Shown piece by piece: positions 24,590 to 38,475 of a stretch of DNA of 64,000 bases. Every line of letters starts with the position of its first letter. Within the stretch, counting starts at the first letter, position 1. Source of the stretch: Sinohyriopsis cumingii. Lineage: Eukaryota; Mollusca; Bivalvia; Unionida; Unionidae. The DNA lies in assembly GCA_028554795.2 (NCBI GenBank), contig CM068827.1, positions 72,823,809 to 72,887,808 on the forward strand, written 5' to 3'. Under the pieces are notes generated by a model. The model was not told where the DNA came from and did no database searches. It worked only from the letters and a program-made list of their open reading frames with translations. Position numbers and translations under genes: made by a program.

Positions 24590-24862
24590 AAACCATTGCG
24601 AGGTCATATTAAAGCTTCTCTGAAAGATCTAAACTGTAAATGTCCCCGTTCGTTTGACCCCCTCAACTTTATTCTATTTAATGCGGCCAAACTAATAATC
24701 ACTAATAAAAACTCTAGTGACATAAAGGTAACTATGGCAGAGGGGATACGACTGCAAAAGACTGGTGCAATATTTCCATTTCTCGTGGCTATTCCAGTAT
24801 TGTTGACAGCATTAAGGGCTAGTGGAACTGCATCCTGGTTGACTCCGAAAAAAGGCTACTGA
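24590..24862 (+). pseudogene. Minor-capsid-like remnant next to the capsid-like gene (tentative)
   Basis: Open for 88 codons without an ATG at its start. After a polar N-terminal part it has KVTMAEGIRL and then a hydrophobic alanine/leucine segment (TGAIFPFLVAIPVLLTALRA) ending in ASWLTPKKGY. Polinton minor capsid proteins commonly have a lysine-rich region, then a G-x-x-P-x-L type hydrophobic helix. Position directly after the capsid-like remnant fits. Similarity is weak and could be chance. Confidence 0.28.
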
Positions 24863-27019
24863 TTCGAAAACCTATGATTGTTCATTATCAAGGTGGAAGA
24901 CCGGGATCTCTAACTTTTATTGGACTTCAGGATCTAGGTAGCATTCATAATAACATCTCAAAATTCGTTGTGTTTTGATTTGTACGGGTTTGCACAGCCA
25001 CTTGAAGTTGTCGATTATGTAACCGGAAGAAGTTAAGGACAACTACTATTTAATTTAACTCCACCGGTACAAATTCGATTCGACGGATCAATGTGGATGT
25101 TTCTTCTTGTTGAAGCGTTTTGTGGACATACTGAATGCCCAAATCCGCAAATATTTATTGATTGTTACATTAAAATACGCTTAACATTATTAACAAATGG
25201 TCATTAATATTTATGGATTCTATTCAGCTAGGCTTGGTTCTAGCGTAGATTTGAGCACGTTTGTCACCAAAGTGGTTTTGGCTGAGTTTAGCAACATTTT
25301 TGTTGTTGCTGTCGACCCAATCAGATTGCTCTTTTCAAAGATCGAATGGGAAACTGCGAAGATACAACGTGGACATCCAAAATATTGTTGACAGGCTGCG
25401 GGCAGTGTCAGTGAAGTCCGTGGAATGAAAGATTCTGGAACGTCTATTGTTTTTGTTTTTAAAGAGCACTTCGACACAAATGCGAAATAAAACGTTGAGA
25501 AGATTGGTGATGTAATGCGCAGAAACCTAATCACGAATGGAAACATAATTTAACTGACGCAGGTGTCAATTGATGGTGATGATGATGAAGCGACAAATTT
25601 AAAGATGGATGTATAATTTAATGATCTCAAGACTGTGTTGGAGGACGACATATTATCAGAAATTCTAAGGATAATGAGCTACTAAAGTCACAATCTCAAG
25701 CATATACTCTAACGCGTATACTTATTGATGGTTTTAATCTCAGTGGTGTATTTAAATTAATTTGCTGCTGATAGATCGGATATATATTGTCCGCGTATAG
25801 TGTACTCGTCTGCTATCCCATGGTGATCTCGTGGCATTCAATTAACTGCAAAAATATAATCATTGGAAGAAGATTCTGATAGTCTTGATTAAATATATTA
25901 TAACCTAAGAATTATTTGTTCAGGTCAGATCCCAATGACAAGTCATTGAAGCATTTTCGTTTGCAGGCTTGTAGAAGTCGTTAAAAGAACCACGCTACTC
26001 GTAAAATACAAATGCAGGTTCGTTTAAGACTAATAAGGACGAAATATTATAAAACCTGCCACACATTATTTAGTAATTTCGTCATTTCGTCTACCACAAG
26101 AGCTTTTGGCATCAATATTGTGCCACCGTGTAAAAAATTGTGGACACATCAATGTATTGAGAAATCTAATCTTAAACAAAGACGGCTAGTTAATACCGGG
26201 TCACCCACAATATTTAACCCATATATAAGATTAGAGATATCATTCCATATAAAGTTGCGGAATTTGCTGGGGTATTGAGGTTGCGGAAATTTATTGATGG
26301 AGTGTACGTTCAGATTATTAGTGTTGCCAACACTGCTCGTGAATTTGTTCCACTTGTCGATGCATATCTGCTTGAAAAGAGCATTGCCAGACCCTCGTAT
26401 ACACTCAGATATACCTTGCTAAGGGTCAGCTAGAAAACGACCATCCTGATGTATAAGTATCATCTCAAAGTAAGTTTGGACTCATGGCATTAGCACGTTA
26501 AAACAGTACTAAATTGTTGACAACACCACCTGTCATAAATGCAAGCAGGGATTGGTTCTACAACGAGCAATTGTATTTGCTGCTGAACCAATCCCTGTTG
26601 AATTCCTAGTTGATTATTATACATCAACATTTAACTCAACCAAGAATACTAAAATCCTGACTGTTATTTAACAACGACGCACCTGTTCGGGTAACAGTGT
26701 TTAGGAGAAAAGTACGATCGTTTCATGGATTATTCGATTTTGTAAAAAATATGGTTCTATATGAATATGGTGCTAGGTACGTACAACGCACAATCGCAGA
26801 CAGATCTTGTATAATTGTCAGACAGTTTCAACAGTAAAAAACTAGAATTTGGTGTTTCACATCATCAAGATCGGCGTGTCGAGTAAATATATTACGCGAT
26901 CACATTATTAATAGAAGAATTGATAGACCATCAATGTCACCGACGTAAGAAAATAATTGAAGCGAAAAATTCCAAACAATCACCCCAAGAAAACAACTGC
27001 GAGATGAAGTCATCAAGAG

Positions 27020-27208
27020 AACAACGCCACTAGTAAAATACAAACGCGTGTGTGTGATCGTAGACAATTTATGAGAAAACATGGCAGTATCCACAGTTGG
27101 CCTTAGTGTTATGGGAATTAGGGTTGTGGTAGCTATTATAGGTACACCAATTGTAATTGATGTTGGTGCCATATCAATAGTAAGGAAAGCGACTGACGGT
27201 GCTGGTTA
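27020..27208 (+). pseudogene. Open remnant with hydrophobic G/I/V-rich segment
   Basis: One + frame runs through RTTPLVKYKR, a TGA, then MAVSTVGLSVMGI and a hydrophobic segment to RKATDGAG and a stop. The composition (glycine, isoleucine, valine every few residues, then a basic end) is that of a membrane-active segment. Similar small hydrophobic proteins occur in Polinton-like elements. No name can be given. Confidence 0.28.
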
Positions 27209-28339
27209 AATGAGCTCGTCACTACTGCATTCACAATTACTTTTCTATCCAGAACAACTTGCGGCAGCAGAGTGTAGTATTAATACCATTGCTAGGCCGT
27301 ATTCGATACCCATCGATGAAAGATAATTAGCGTCTCTGAGTTCGACAACGTGTTGGCAGAAATGGGAAAACACTGGCGACCATGAGCACAGATACGGAAT
27401 AGTGCATTTACATGCAGTGAAATTCGAGTAAATGTTTTCCAATTTGACTGTCTTCATTCGGATGATTTTGCAGCCGAATGATTGACAAAAGCGTCACAAT
27501 TGAGTTTTTCATTGGATACTGATCTAGGTCATAATCATTTACCCAACATGCCTATCCTTTTGCATGGCCGCCTGTTAATAACTTTCGCAGATTGCAATCT
27601 GATATTAGGACAAGTCAGGTTTAAGAAGTTTATTTTAGTTTTTTTTTTTAACACAAAACACCATGTATACACTACTACTTAACATAAACACGCATGTGCA
27701 AGCTAATATTTGAGTCTCAAGCGGATATAAATAACCTAGGTTTTTTGTATTTACTATTGTTGAGTTCTGTCGAAGAGTCTCTTTACATTATGAAAGAAAA
27801 CGTACTAACCTTACTTGACCCAAAGTGTCATCTATATGTTAAATATACGGCTATATATTGTCTATTATTTTCATTTTTACCTTGCAATATCATGCTAACA
27901 GGTTCATGTAATTTAACAGTAGCTAAAATCACTCGTGTCACGCGTAAGAAATCAACTCGTATTTCAAAAGTGGATCTTACAGAAGGATTTCTATTTTCCT
28001 GTAGATATATTTACTATATACAAATCCATTTATATTTTAATCTCTTGGCAATATCAAATCTATAAATATGTTTGTAAGCTTTTATCTTTGGGCAATGAAA
28101 CATCTTATTATGCCATATTATATCAAATAATAACTTTAACAGTGGCTAAAATCACTCGTGTCAAGAATCTTGTCCAGATTCTCAGTTACCTTTTAAACTA
28201 TTTAACGTTTTGTTATTCCAAGAGGCGAATGTCTGTCGATTTATATTATATGATCTCTTGAATTATTGTTGAAGAGTTCAGATAAAAAATCCGTTACACA
28301 CTACTAAGTCTTCTTGCTAATCATTACTTATACCACAAG

Positions 28340-28520
28340 AACGATTGTGGGGTCATATTAAGACTTTCCCGTTATTTAATCCTTTTTATCATCTCTTATA
28401 CCAGAAGAACTTTGACACCGATATCGTGCCACTGTGTAGAAAAAATTGTGCGCATTTTTGACGGAAACTAATAAGTAAAGGCACTCCAGACAGATCCTTG
28501 ATAAATGGTTTTGGCGTAAC
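28340..28520. repeat. Diverged second copy of the segment at about 26020-26190
   Basis: The pair AGAAGAACTTTGACACCGAT / ATCGTGCCACTGTGTAG (28404-28440) and AAGAGCTTTTGGCATCAAT / ATTGTGCCACCGTGTAA (26098-26133) match with scattered changes. AAAATTGTG...CAC/CGCA-T follows in both. It is probably a second fragment of the same decayed element, so the element or a duplication of it reaches at least 28.5 kb. Confidence 0.5.
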
Positions 28521-31360
<2,840 letters not shown>

Positions 31361-32375
31361 TGTCAATGACTAGAGGACATTTTTTTTGTCAACGACTAGA
31401 GGACATTTTATTTTGTCAATGACTAGAGGACATTTTATTTTGTCAACGACTAGAGGACATTTTATTTTGTCAATGACTAGAGGACATTTTTTTTTGTCAA
31501 CGACTAGAGGACATTTTATTTTGTCAATGACTAGAGGACATTTTATTTTGTCAACGACTAGGGGACATCTTATTTTGTCAATGACTAGAGGACATTTTAT
31601 TTTGTCAACGACTAGAGGACATTTTATTTTGTCAATGACTAGAGGACATTTTTTTTTTGTCAACGACTAGAGGACATTTTATTTTGTCAATGACTAGAGG
31701 ACATTTTATTTTGTCAACGACTAGAGGACATTTTATTTTTGTCAATGACTAGAGGACATTTTATTTTTGTCAATGACTAGAGGACATTTTCTTTTTGTCA
31801 ATGACTAGAGGACATTTTATTTTGTCAATGACTAGAGGACATTTTATTTTTGTCAATGACTAGAGGACATTTTATTTTTGTCAATGACTAGAGGACATTT
31901 TATTTTTGTCAATGACTAGAGGACATTTTATTTTGTCAACGACTAGAGGACATTTTATTTTTGTCAATGACTAGAGGACATTTTATTTTTGTCAATGACT
32001 AGAGGACATTTTATTTTGTCAACGACTAGAGGACATTTTATTTTTGTCAATGACTAGAGGACATTTTATTTTTGTCAATGACTAGAGGACATTTTATTTT
32101 TGTCAATGACTAGAGGACATTTTCTTTTTGTCAATGACTAGAGGACATTTTATTTTGTCAATGACTAGAGGACATTTTATTTTTGTCAATGACTAGAGGA
32201 CATTTTATTTTTGTCAATGACTAGAGGACATTTTATTTTGTCAATGACTAGAGGACATTTTATTTTTGTCAATGACTAGAGGACATTTTATTTTGTCAAT
32301 GACTAGAGGACATTTTATTTTGTCAATGACTAGAGGACATTTTATTTTGTCAATGACTAGAGGACATTTTATTTC
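31361..32375. repeat. Large minisatellite, roughly 36 copies of a 27-29 bp unit
   Basis: Unit TGTCAATGACTAGAGGACAT followed by TTTATTT with a variable T run (27-29 bp, up to about 30 with TTTTTTTTT). Two versions exist, CAATGAC and CAACGAC. From 31361 to about 31740 they alternate strictly, giving a dimer (54-57 bp) higher-order repeat. After that CAATGAC dominates with occasional CAACGAC (about 31936, 32019). Two units carry CTTTTT in place of ATTTTT (about 31790, 32113). Both strands are open over the first 300 bases (TRGHFILS and KCPLV-DKI repeats) because no unit contains a stop in those frames; there is no evidence of translation. Right border at ATTTCAGAG. Confidence 0.95.
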
Positions 32376-32645
32376 AGAGTAGAGGTTAAATTGTAAGACG
32401 AAACTGCTAAAATTGAGATACGGAGTCCTGCCTAAAAATAAATTCAATGAAATATCTTAATACAATCATTAATCAATTGGCTTTTTGTCAGGGTTGAAAT
32501 TAATCGGATGACATATATTCTGACCCAATCAACTGAAACATCTGGATTGATTGCATAGTCGATGCAAGAATCTCAATCCATTCAGAAATGACTGTATAAT
32601 TAATACAGTCAACATGCTCATGTTGCAGATTTGATCAATATATAA

Positions 32646-33101
32646 TTGGGGCTTTTAAGGTGTTTCAAGAGTGTATTTTTAAAACCTCAAACACTGACAT
32701 CGTCATTTAGACAACAAAAGCGAATCTCCATCTACACAGATAAATGTTCCAATACGTTCGGACTACACATATACGATAAATGTTCCAATACGTTCGGACT
32801 ATACATATACGGTCCGAAATCATTACTAGATAGTTGCATTTTACTTTTCTGTCTGGCCTGTGCAATCAATTCAGAAAAGGTTGAGCACCATGATGAAATG
32901 TATGTGAAGCAGTTACTTATTGCAAGAAAGAAAACATATTTGACCCTAGCTGAGATTCTACACACACATGTGCGGCTCTTAACAGACATTTACATAACAT
33001 TTAGAAGAAATTACTTACTATTGAAATTAAGCATTTCTCTAGAAAACAACATTCACTTCATGATGAATGCACAAAATCTTCTTATGTATCCCTTAAGCTG
33101 A
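32646..33101 (+). other. Unassigned 151-codon open frame containing a 36-bp duplication
   Basis: The longest + frame of normal composition apart from the FN3 exon. It opens at a TTG, not an ATG. A 36-bp tandem duplication (32739-32774 and 32775-32810) encodes DKCSNTFGLHIY / DKCSNTFGLYIY in frame. The rest is leucine/isoleucine-rich with charged parts (EKVEHHDEMY). An 85-codon frame opposes it. No domain recognised, no clear splice acceptor. It could be a remnant exon of an element or chance. Confidence 0.2.
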
Positions 33102-34088
33102 TGCATGCTTTAAGCAGATATTTCCAAAATAAGATATAAAATTTTTCATTGTTTTCATTAATCATATTTTATTAATGTGATCAGAGTTGTGGAATCAATG
33201 GATACCATTGTTGAACTTTAATTAGGAAAATACTGGATTTAAAGTTAATTTATTTCTCAGTATCTTGACCTGTTCTGCATTATTCAAAGCTGGCAATGCC
33301 TTTCTCAAAGCAAAAAAAAAAATAAAAATAAAAAAAATCGCCTGTTAGGAATATACAGGAAACGTTTGCACTCGTGTGTATGTAAGTATATAAACTTTAA
33401 TGGAGAACATATTTACAAATATTGTGCTGCTTTACAATTTATTTTCATGTGATACAAAGGCATTCAAAGATTGAACTGAACTTAAACTGACGCTAACTTG
33501 TTTGTTATAGACTTGAAAAATTAAAGAACTTTTATTAATCGTCGGAGTGTTTAACGTTTTAAATATTAATAATGGATCCCAACACTGCAAACTCAGTTTA
33601 AAAGGTAGACTGGTGTACATGTAACTACGCTACTCTTAGCTGAATATCTTTGACAAAGCAAGATACCGTAACCATAGAAGTACGCGAAAATGTACCCTGA
33701 CACCAGTTCTAAATACAATAATAGATGACTGAGTATTCAAAATTGTATCACATTTGTAGGTTGTGGCTCACTTACTACTCTTATCAAATACACGTGGACA
33801 CAGTGTATCCTAGTGAATGAATCGTTTTACACACACAAATACACACACAAAGATAATATAGCCAAGTGCAGTAATAGTATTTCTCTTGGCTGCGGCTGAG
33901 TACATATTCATGACGTGAAAGCGAAAAGATCATACCGAGCTGCATTAAAGACTGATTTTACAACAGCAGATATGCTTCAGTACGAATGATTCTATTGAAT
34001 AATCAAGTAATGAGCTTCATGGTTGCCTGTTAGGTCTCTTTTCTTGCCTTGACGAATATGATGTCGAACATTGTATTTTCTATTGCAG
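33102..34088. other. No supported feature upstream of the FN3 exon
   Basis: Contains an A-rich stretch (33311-33337) and CACA-rich sequence near 33831-33849. I looked for a signal-peptide exon ending in a phase-1 donor and found none convincing. Confidence 0.35.
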
Positions 34089-34451
34089 AGTGTAATGCCA
34101 TAAATTCACAATGTAAGCACCAAGAAATGAAACAGGCTGTTCAGATGGGACCGTCAATAGTGCAATTCTTAGATGGACTGGTTGTAGAAACAATCGATCC
34201 GACAACAATTCTTCTCGATTGGACGTCATGTTTTCAAAACATGGCACTAAAAGGATACATGATCCGCTACAATATGAAGAATAATTCTTCCTGCAACGAG
34301 ATTTTCGTACCTCTAGGGATTACAAGTTACACAATAACTGGTTTAGAACCGAGTACAGACTATAAATTATGCATCGACGCAGTTGATCAGTGTCATCAAG
34401 TGATATGTTCCTCTGGCAACATGACACAAACAACTGATCCGTTATTCAAAG
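34089..34451 (+). CDS. Paralogue B: fibronectin type III exon
   Basis: A 363-bp exon, phase 1 at both ends: acceptor TTTTCTATTGCAG (ends 34088) and donor AAAG|GTAGTC at 34451/34452. It encodes 121 codons. After a cysteine-containing lead (CNAINSQCK) comes one FN3 domain: ILLDWTSC (strand B tryptophan), LKGYMIRYNM (strand C), ITSYTITGLEPSTDYKLCI (strand E to F with the family L-x-P-x-T-x-Y signature), and final TQTTDP. There are NSS and NMT glycosylation sites and several cysteines not typical of FN3. Symmetric phase 1-1 exons are the hallmark of shuffled extracellular modules. The donor G joins the phase-1 transmembrane exon at 37770 to give GAG, so FN3 sits directly outside the membrane. Ligand unknown; cell-surface receptor or adhesion role inferred. 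Upstream exons not found. Confidence 0.82.
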
Positions 34452-34582
34452 GTAGTCCTGTTAATGTATTTGCTTCTATATTGACACGTTTTTTTCCATA
34501 CTTTTTTGCGTTTTCACTATGTATTTATTTGTTCTATAAATCTGAAGGTATCACTACGCTAACTGAGCCGATTAGTCTTTAA
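34452..34582 (+). CDS. Paralogue B: possible read-through extension with a second membrane segment
   Basis: If the donor at 34452 is not used, the frame continues 42 codons to TAA at 34580-34582. The extension reads GSPVNVFAS, then hydrophobic residues around LTRFFPYFFAFSLCIYLFY (about 20), then KSEGITTLTEPISL. That would give an FN3 protein with its own membrane anchor and a different 14-residue tail. A second donor, GAAG|GTATCA at 34547/34548, is also phase 1, so an exon 34089-34547 could splice to the same partners. It may be an alternative isoform or chance hydrophobic intron sequence. Confidence 0.35.
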
Positions 34583-35276
34583 TCTATCATTGTAAAGTTC
34601 CTAAAAATCAATTAGTATTTCTTTGAATTTTTTTTAGATAATATGACCATTGAAGAATGTTAGTTTCATTAAAAGGAGAACGTTACATTGAAGCCTAAAG
34701 AGAAACGGATATGTCGACTGAATTCAACATCGTGACTTTTGCGTACGATGAGAAAGGAAACAATTATGGTTCAGCAGGTACCTCAAAGGTCACTTGCACT
34801 CAGAGCTCCAGTAATTCTGTTCATATGCTAATACAAAAAAATCATACATATAAAACATTATAATCTCTGTTGCGGTTTTAATATGTTATATTCATGTTAA
34901 TGCCTAACATAAGTAAATCAATTTGATGCATCTAACCTCTAACTATTGCACTAGAATTGATCACAAACTTGATTTTTGCTCACGTTATGATTACAGATCT
35001 TCCGTTGCTACACTTTCTGAGGTCTTTTTTGATGCCGTTTGTGTTGTAATAAGGGACAGTATGACACCAAATATAGTCCAATGGATATTACGGAACTATA
35101 GTACTAAAAAGGTTTAATATTATTGAAATTCAACAACGTTTGAGAGTACGACAGTTATGGTAATCGAACTCGACAGATTATTCTGGGCTTAATGAGAAAT
35201 GTAAATTGACCTTATTGTAAATACACATCCTTAATGACCAGCACCGATCTTAAAGTGAAAAATACATACGCTTTGT
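34583..35276. other. Intron of paralogue B; nothing else seen
   Basis: First part of the 3318-bp intron between the FN3 and transmembrane exons. No repeats or coding segments recognised. Confidence 0.5.
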
Positions 35277-35585
35277 GTAGGTCAATAGGTGTGGGTGCTA
35301 TTAATCTAAGTATGTAAGTCATTCGACGTGGGTTGGTCAATACTAATGAGCGTTGGTAAGCAGGCGTGTATCTTGATCAGTAGATGTGGGTGCTGGTCAG
35401 TGGGTGTTGGTGTTGGTTAGTAGTTGTAGGCGATCGGTAAAAAGAATGTTTTGGTCAGTTGGTGAAATCGTTGAGCACTATGATTTAGATGTTGATTAGT
35501 AGGTTTGAGTAATGGTCAGCAAGAATTTGGCTTGGTTAGTAGCTGTGGGTCGTTTTTTAGTTAAGATAGGTGTTGGTTAGTATCC
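35277..35585. repeat. Degenerate GT-rich minisatellite in the intron of paralogue B
   Basis: About 12 poorly kept units around TTGGTCAGTAGGTGTGGGTG, spaced about 22-28 bases. Old and strongly diverged. Confidence 0.65.
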
Positions 35586-37769
35586 GCAGGGATATATTTT
35601 CAATATGGCGGTGTAATGTTAAATTTCCATATCTTACATAAGGTCCTTTTCACCATCATACCGTCCCCTGTTGCTGCTCCTATAAGGATTATTTAGGATG
35701 TTTTTTAATCTAAATTTGAAATCAGTATCATGAACAGAAAATATATTTCAAGTAAGTTCATGGCTCAACCTGTCAGAACTAATGGTCACAGTGTCGAACT
35801 GGTGGTATACATATAAATGCTTGTGCTTTTAATCTGAAACCATCCCGTTGAAAATGCTGACAAATATTAAGCTATATTTTATTCAAGAATGTGTGCCTTT
35901 CTGAGAGTCATATACCACAATCTTTTATTATTATTAGAACAATTCGAAAAGGAGACCATTCTTTCTCTGGAATGACTAAATTTACAGTTAGTTTCATCAG
36001 ACAAGGAAACACTTCGACTCTGTCATATTTAAAATGTTCCATATGCCAACGTCTAATTTAGCACACATGCATGTAGATTATCATGCGTTGCTTTTATGCA
36101 ATTCTGACAGAGAAACAAAGTTTCTAGCAAACACGAAAGCTCTGAAAAATTCCAGATACAGTTACAATTATATTTTGGCCACATGAAGGCTTGGCTGTAG
36201 AGTTAGTAAAACCGAGGTGCCAGTTATTATGTTTAATTCTCCGTAATGGATAAATCACAACTCTTTTGTACTTCTTACTATTTTACTCGTGTCTGTCTTT
36301 CATATGTCAACGTGTTCGGCTTTGTAGGTGTACAATCTCAATGATCTATTACGGTCTGTTGGCATGAGGCTGATACGCGAATCTCAAAAATATATTGAAA
36401 TCAAAGGACAATATTGAATCCTAGCTGAATTAAGGGGGAGGAGCCGTTGTCTGCCCACTATAATATTCTTGATATGATATATATTACAGTATGAGGTGGT
36501 GACATTTCGTTTCTATTATAAGATGACATAAGCTTTGTGTTCACGTGACATTTGCCACGGAAACAGTATTGACAAGAAAAAGAAAAGCAAAATTATAAAA
36601 TCCATAAATTATTAGCTAGCTATATGATGATGATGCAAATATATTCTTTTCATTTTTATATTACTTTATTATAAAATTTAAGGAATAAGAAATGATGCTT
36701 ATACCTACTCATAAAAGTCAATATCTCTAAATTATAATTCATCTTAAAATGCCTAAAATTTAATTGCAATATTAAAGCTGACGTAACATGTGCGTTAAAG
36801 GTAAACAGAAGATAATAATAAAATGGAAAAAGTATATTTCATGTGCTAACAAAACTGCATTTTCCTTATTGGCAGGAAGCCGATGAACCAAACGAAATAA
36901 CATTTGTAATAAACCTGGTGTTACATTGAAAATTACATATTGTGTGCTTACGGCGTAATTTGACGTTGAGAAAAGTATTCTTTTTATTACATTTATCTTT
37001 GTAATTACAACTGCATTGCTATGAAGAAAAGGTGATCTTTATTACACCAGTAGCTTATCCTTACTCGTTTGATCGTAGTTTTAATTTTAGGAGTCGTAAA
37101 TATCCCCCATTGAAGCTAACGGATGAGACCCATAACAGCTTTGTACATAAAACATGGTAATTTTTCATTATGTTCTATTTGGAAATTATACAGATATCAT
37201 CTACGCAACTGTCTTATAATGAAAATGGGAGAGCTTTCATGGTTCTACAGCGTTTATATTCAGAAGAATTGCGTCACAGGAAGTGACGTTTTTATGCAGG
37301 CGTAGTAATTTTGTTTTACATCTTAAAGGCTCGGTTTTAATGTTTATACAAGAAACCAATGTTTTTTTAGAGAGCGAACAATTAATACCAAGCAATCGTA
37401 TCTTTTCCTTAGGCTCATAAATCCGGGTAGTGCCTCTTTAACCGTAAAGACGCGTATTCTTATTGAAATGCTTACTTTTATCTGAATAAAAGTCACATTT
37501 TGAAAGTAGATGACTTATCAAAATTTTGACAACGATTTTTACTTTGCATCATTGCTCAATGAAAACCTTAAATGTTCGAAATTTTTAATTTAATAACACG
37601 TGGGCATTAATTTTCGCTGTATAATTTCAATCATACAATATCAAAATACGATGCATATACTATTAGCTATTGGACTGAATTAATTAAGAAATGTATTCCA
37701 TAATATCATTATTATAAACGTCTAGTTCTGATTCAATTTCAGAAATCTCATTGTTACATTTATTTCTAG
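35586..37769. other. Intron of paralogue B; nothing else seen
   Basis: AT-rich, short frames only, ending in the acceptor ATTTCTAG at 37769. Confidence 0.5.
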
Positions 37770-37873
37770 AGAAGAGACGGCATGGTGTCCCCTACATTGC
37801 AGCCATTACGGCCATCTGTCTTCTCCTTGCGGCTGCTATGGTGCCTCTGTTGTTTCTATTCCGATATGTGTGA
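37770..37873 (+). CDS. Paralogue B: transmembrane exon with immediate stop
   Basis: The acceptor TTTATTTCTAG ends at 37769; the exon starts in phase 1 and joins the FN3 donor at 34451. It encodes EKRRHGVPYIAAIT, a hydrophobic run through LLLAAAMVPLLFLF, then RYV and TGA at 37871-37873. It is homologous to the exon at 3015-3193 (20 of 29 aligned residues identical, same acceptor phase, same basic start). Just after the membrane the two diverge: relative to A, B has lost one codon and one further base, so it ends after RYV where A continues ECVKC and goes on to a tyrosine tail. The FN3-membrane protein of B would have almost no cytoplasmic part. A good donor (TAAG|GTAAGA, 37894/37895) lies 21 bases past the stop, a relic of the longer form or a 3' UTR intron. 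Confidence 0.75.
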
Positions 37874-37990
37874 AATCTAACGAATTGGACTAAGGTAAGA
37901 GATGCTTCAAGTAACTTTTCCAACAGGTAATGCGAGCCCATCAAGAACAAAATAGAGCTGAAAGTTACAAATGCCTTTAACTCTACTATA

Positions 37991-37996
37991 AATAAA
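37991..37996 (+). terminator. Candidate poly(A) signal of paralogue B
   Basis: AATAAA 118 bases after the TGA, followed by TGTAAATGATC. It suits a 3' end at about 38.01 kb if the donor at 37895 is not used. Confidence 0.4.
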
Positions 37997-38403
37997 TGTA
38001 AATGATCATAGTGCAAAAAAGTAAAGACAATTTTTCAGTTATAGGAACCTTTAAGAAGATTATTGATTAGAACGGTAGGTACAGGAAACCCACTTTATGT
38101 ACAAACAATGAGCATACGACAAGATGCAAGATATTTCGCAGGTATTCCTTAAAGACCTTTTGTTTATCCTTTTAACTGAATATATCTTTTAGAGGTCTCA
38201 TTTTATTATTCTATATCCAATTACTATCCAAATTCATACAGTTGGATGTAATTTTTAAAATAACTGAAGTGTTTATCTGTAAAGAGAAAATCAATATTTT
38301 AAGATAAAGAAGATAATAAATATATTGTGAAAAATATAACCATATTTTTGAAAATATCTTCTGTATACTTTCTTAAATTTGAAAGCGAAGGCAATATAAA
38401 TGT

Positions 38404-38475
38404 TCGATCAATAGGAGCAAATATCTACCTCCATAGGAACAGATATCAACCTCAATAGGAACAGGTATCTACCTC
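38404..38475. repeat. Tandem repeat, about three copies of a 24-26 bp unit
   Basis: Imperfect copies of ATAGGAACAGATATCTACCTC at about 38410, 38434 and 38457. Confidence 0.8.

Larger units (their letters stand above)
22990..27620 (+). mobile_element. Heavily decayed Polinton/Maverick-like element (tentative)
   Basis: About 4.6 kb in which short open segments with coding-like residues recur in shifting + frames, broken by many stops and frameshifts. The parts that can be read resemble structural genes of Polinton-type elements: a double-jelly-roll major capsid remnant (about 23430-24460), a minor-capsid-like segment (about 24590-24862), and a glycine/isoleucine/valine-rich hydrophobic segment (about 27080-27208). 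I did not find the diagnostic DNA polymerase B, retroviral-type integrase, packaging ATPase or protease, nor terminal inverted repeats. The assignment is from memory of family motifs. Limits are approximate, the left one set by the adjacent SINE. Confidence 0.42.

Noticed and set aside
27694..28065. 123-codon + frame
   Set aside because: Opens at a non-ATG codon region and is I/L/Y-rich as expected of AT-rich DNA; no domain.
31370..31670. Overlapping - and + frames of 97 and 94 codons
   Set aside because: They arise because the minisatellite unit has no stop in those frames; no start context, splice sites or non-repeat domain.
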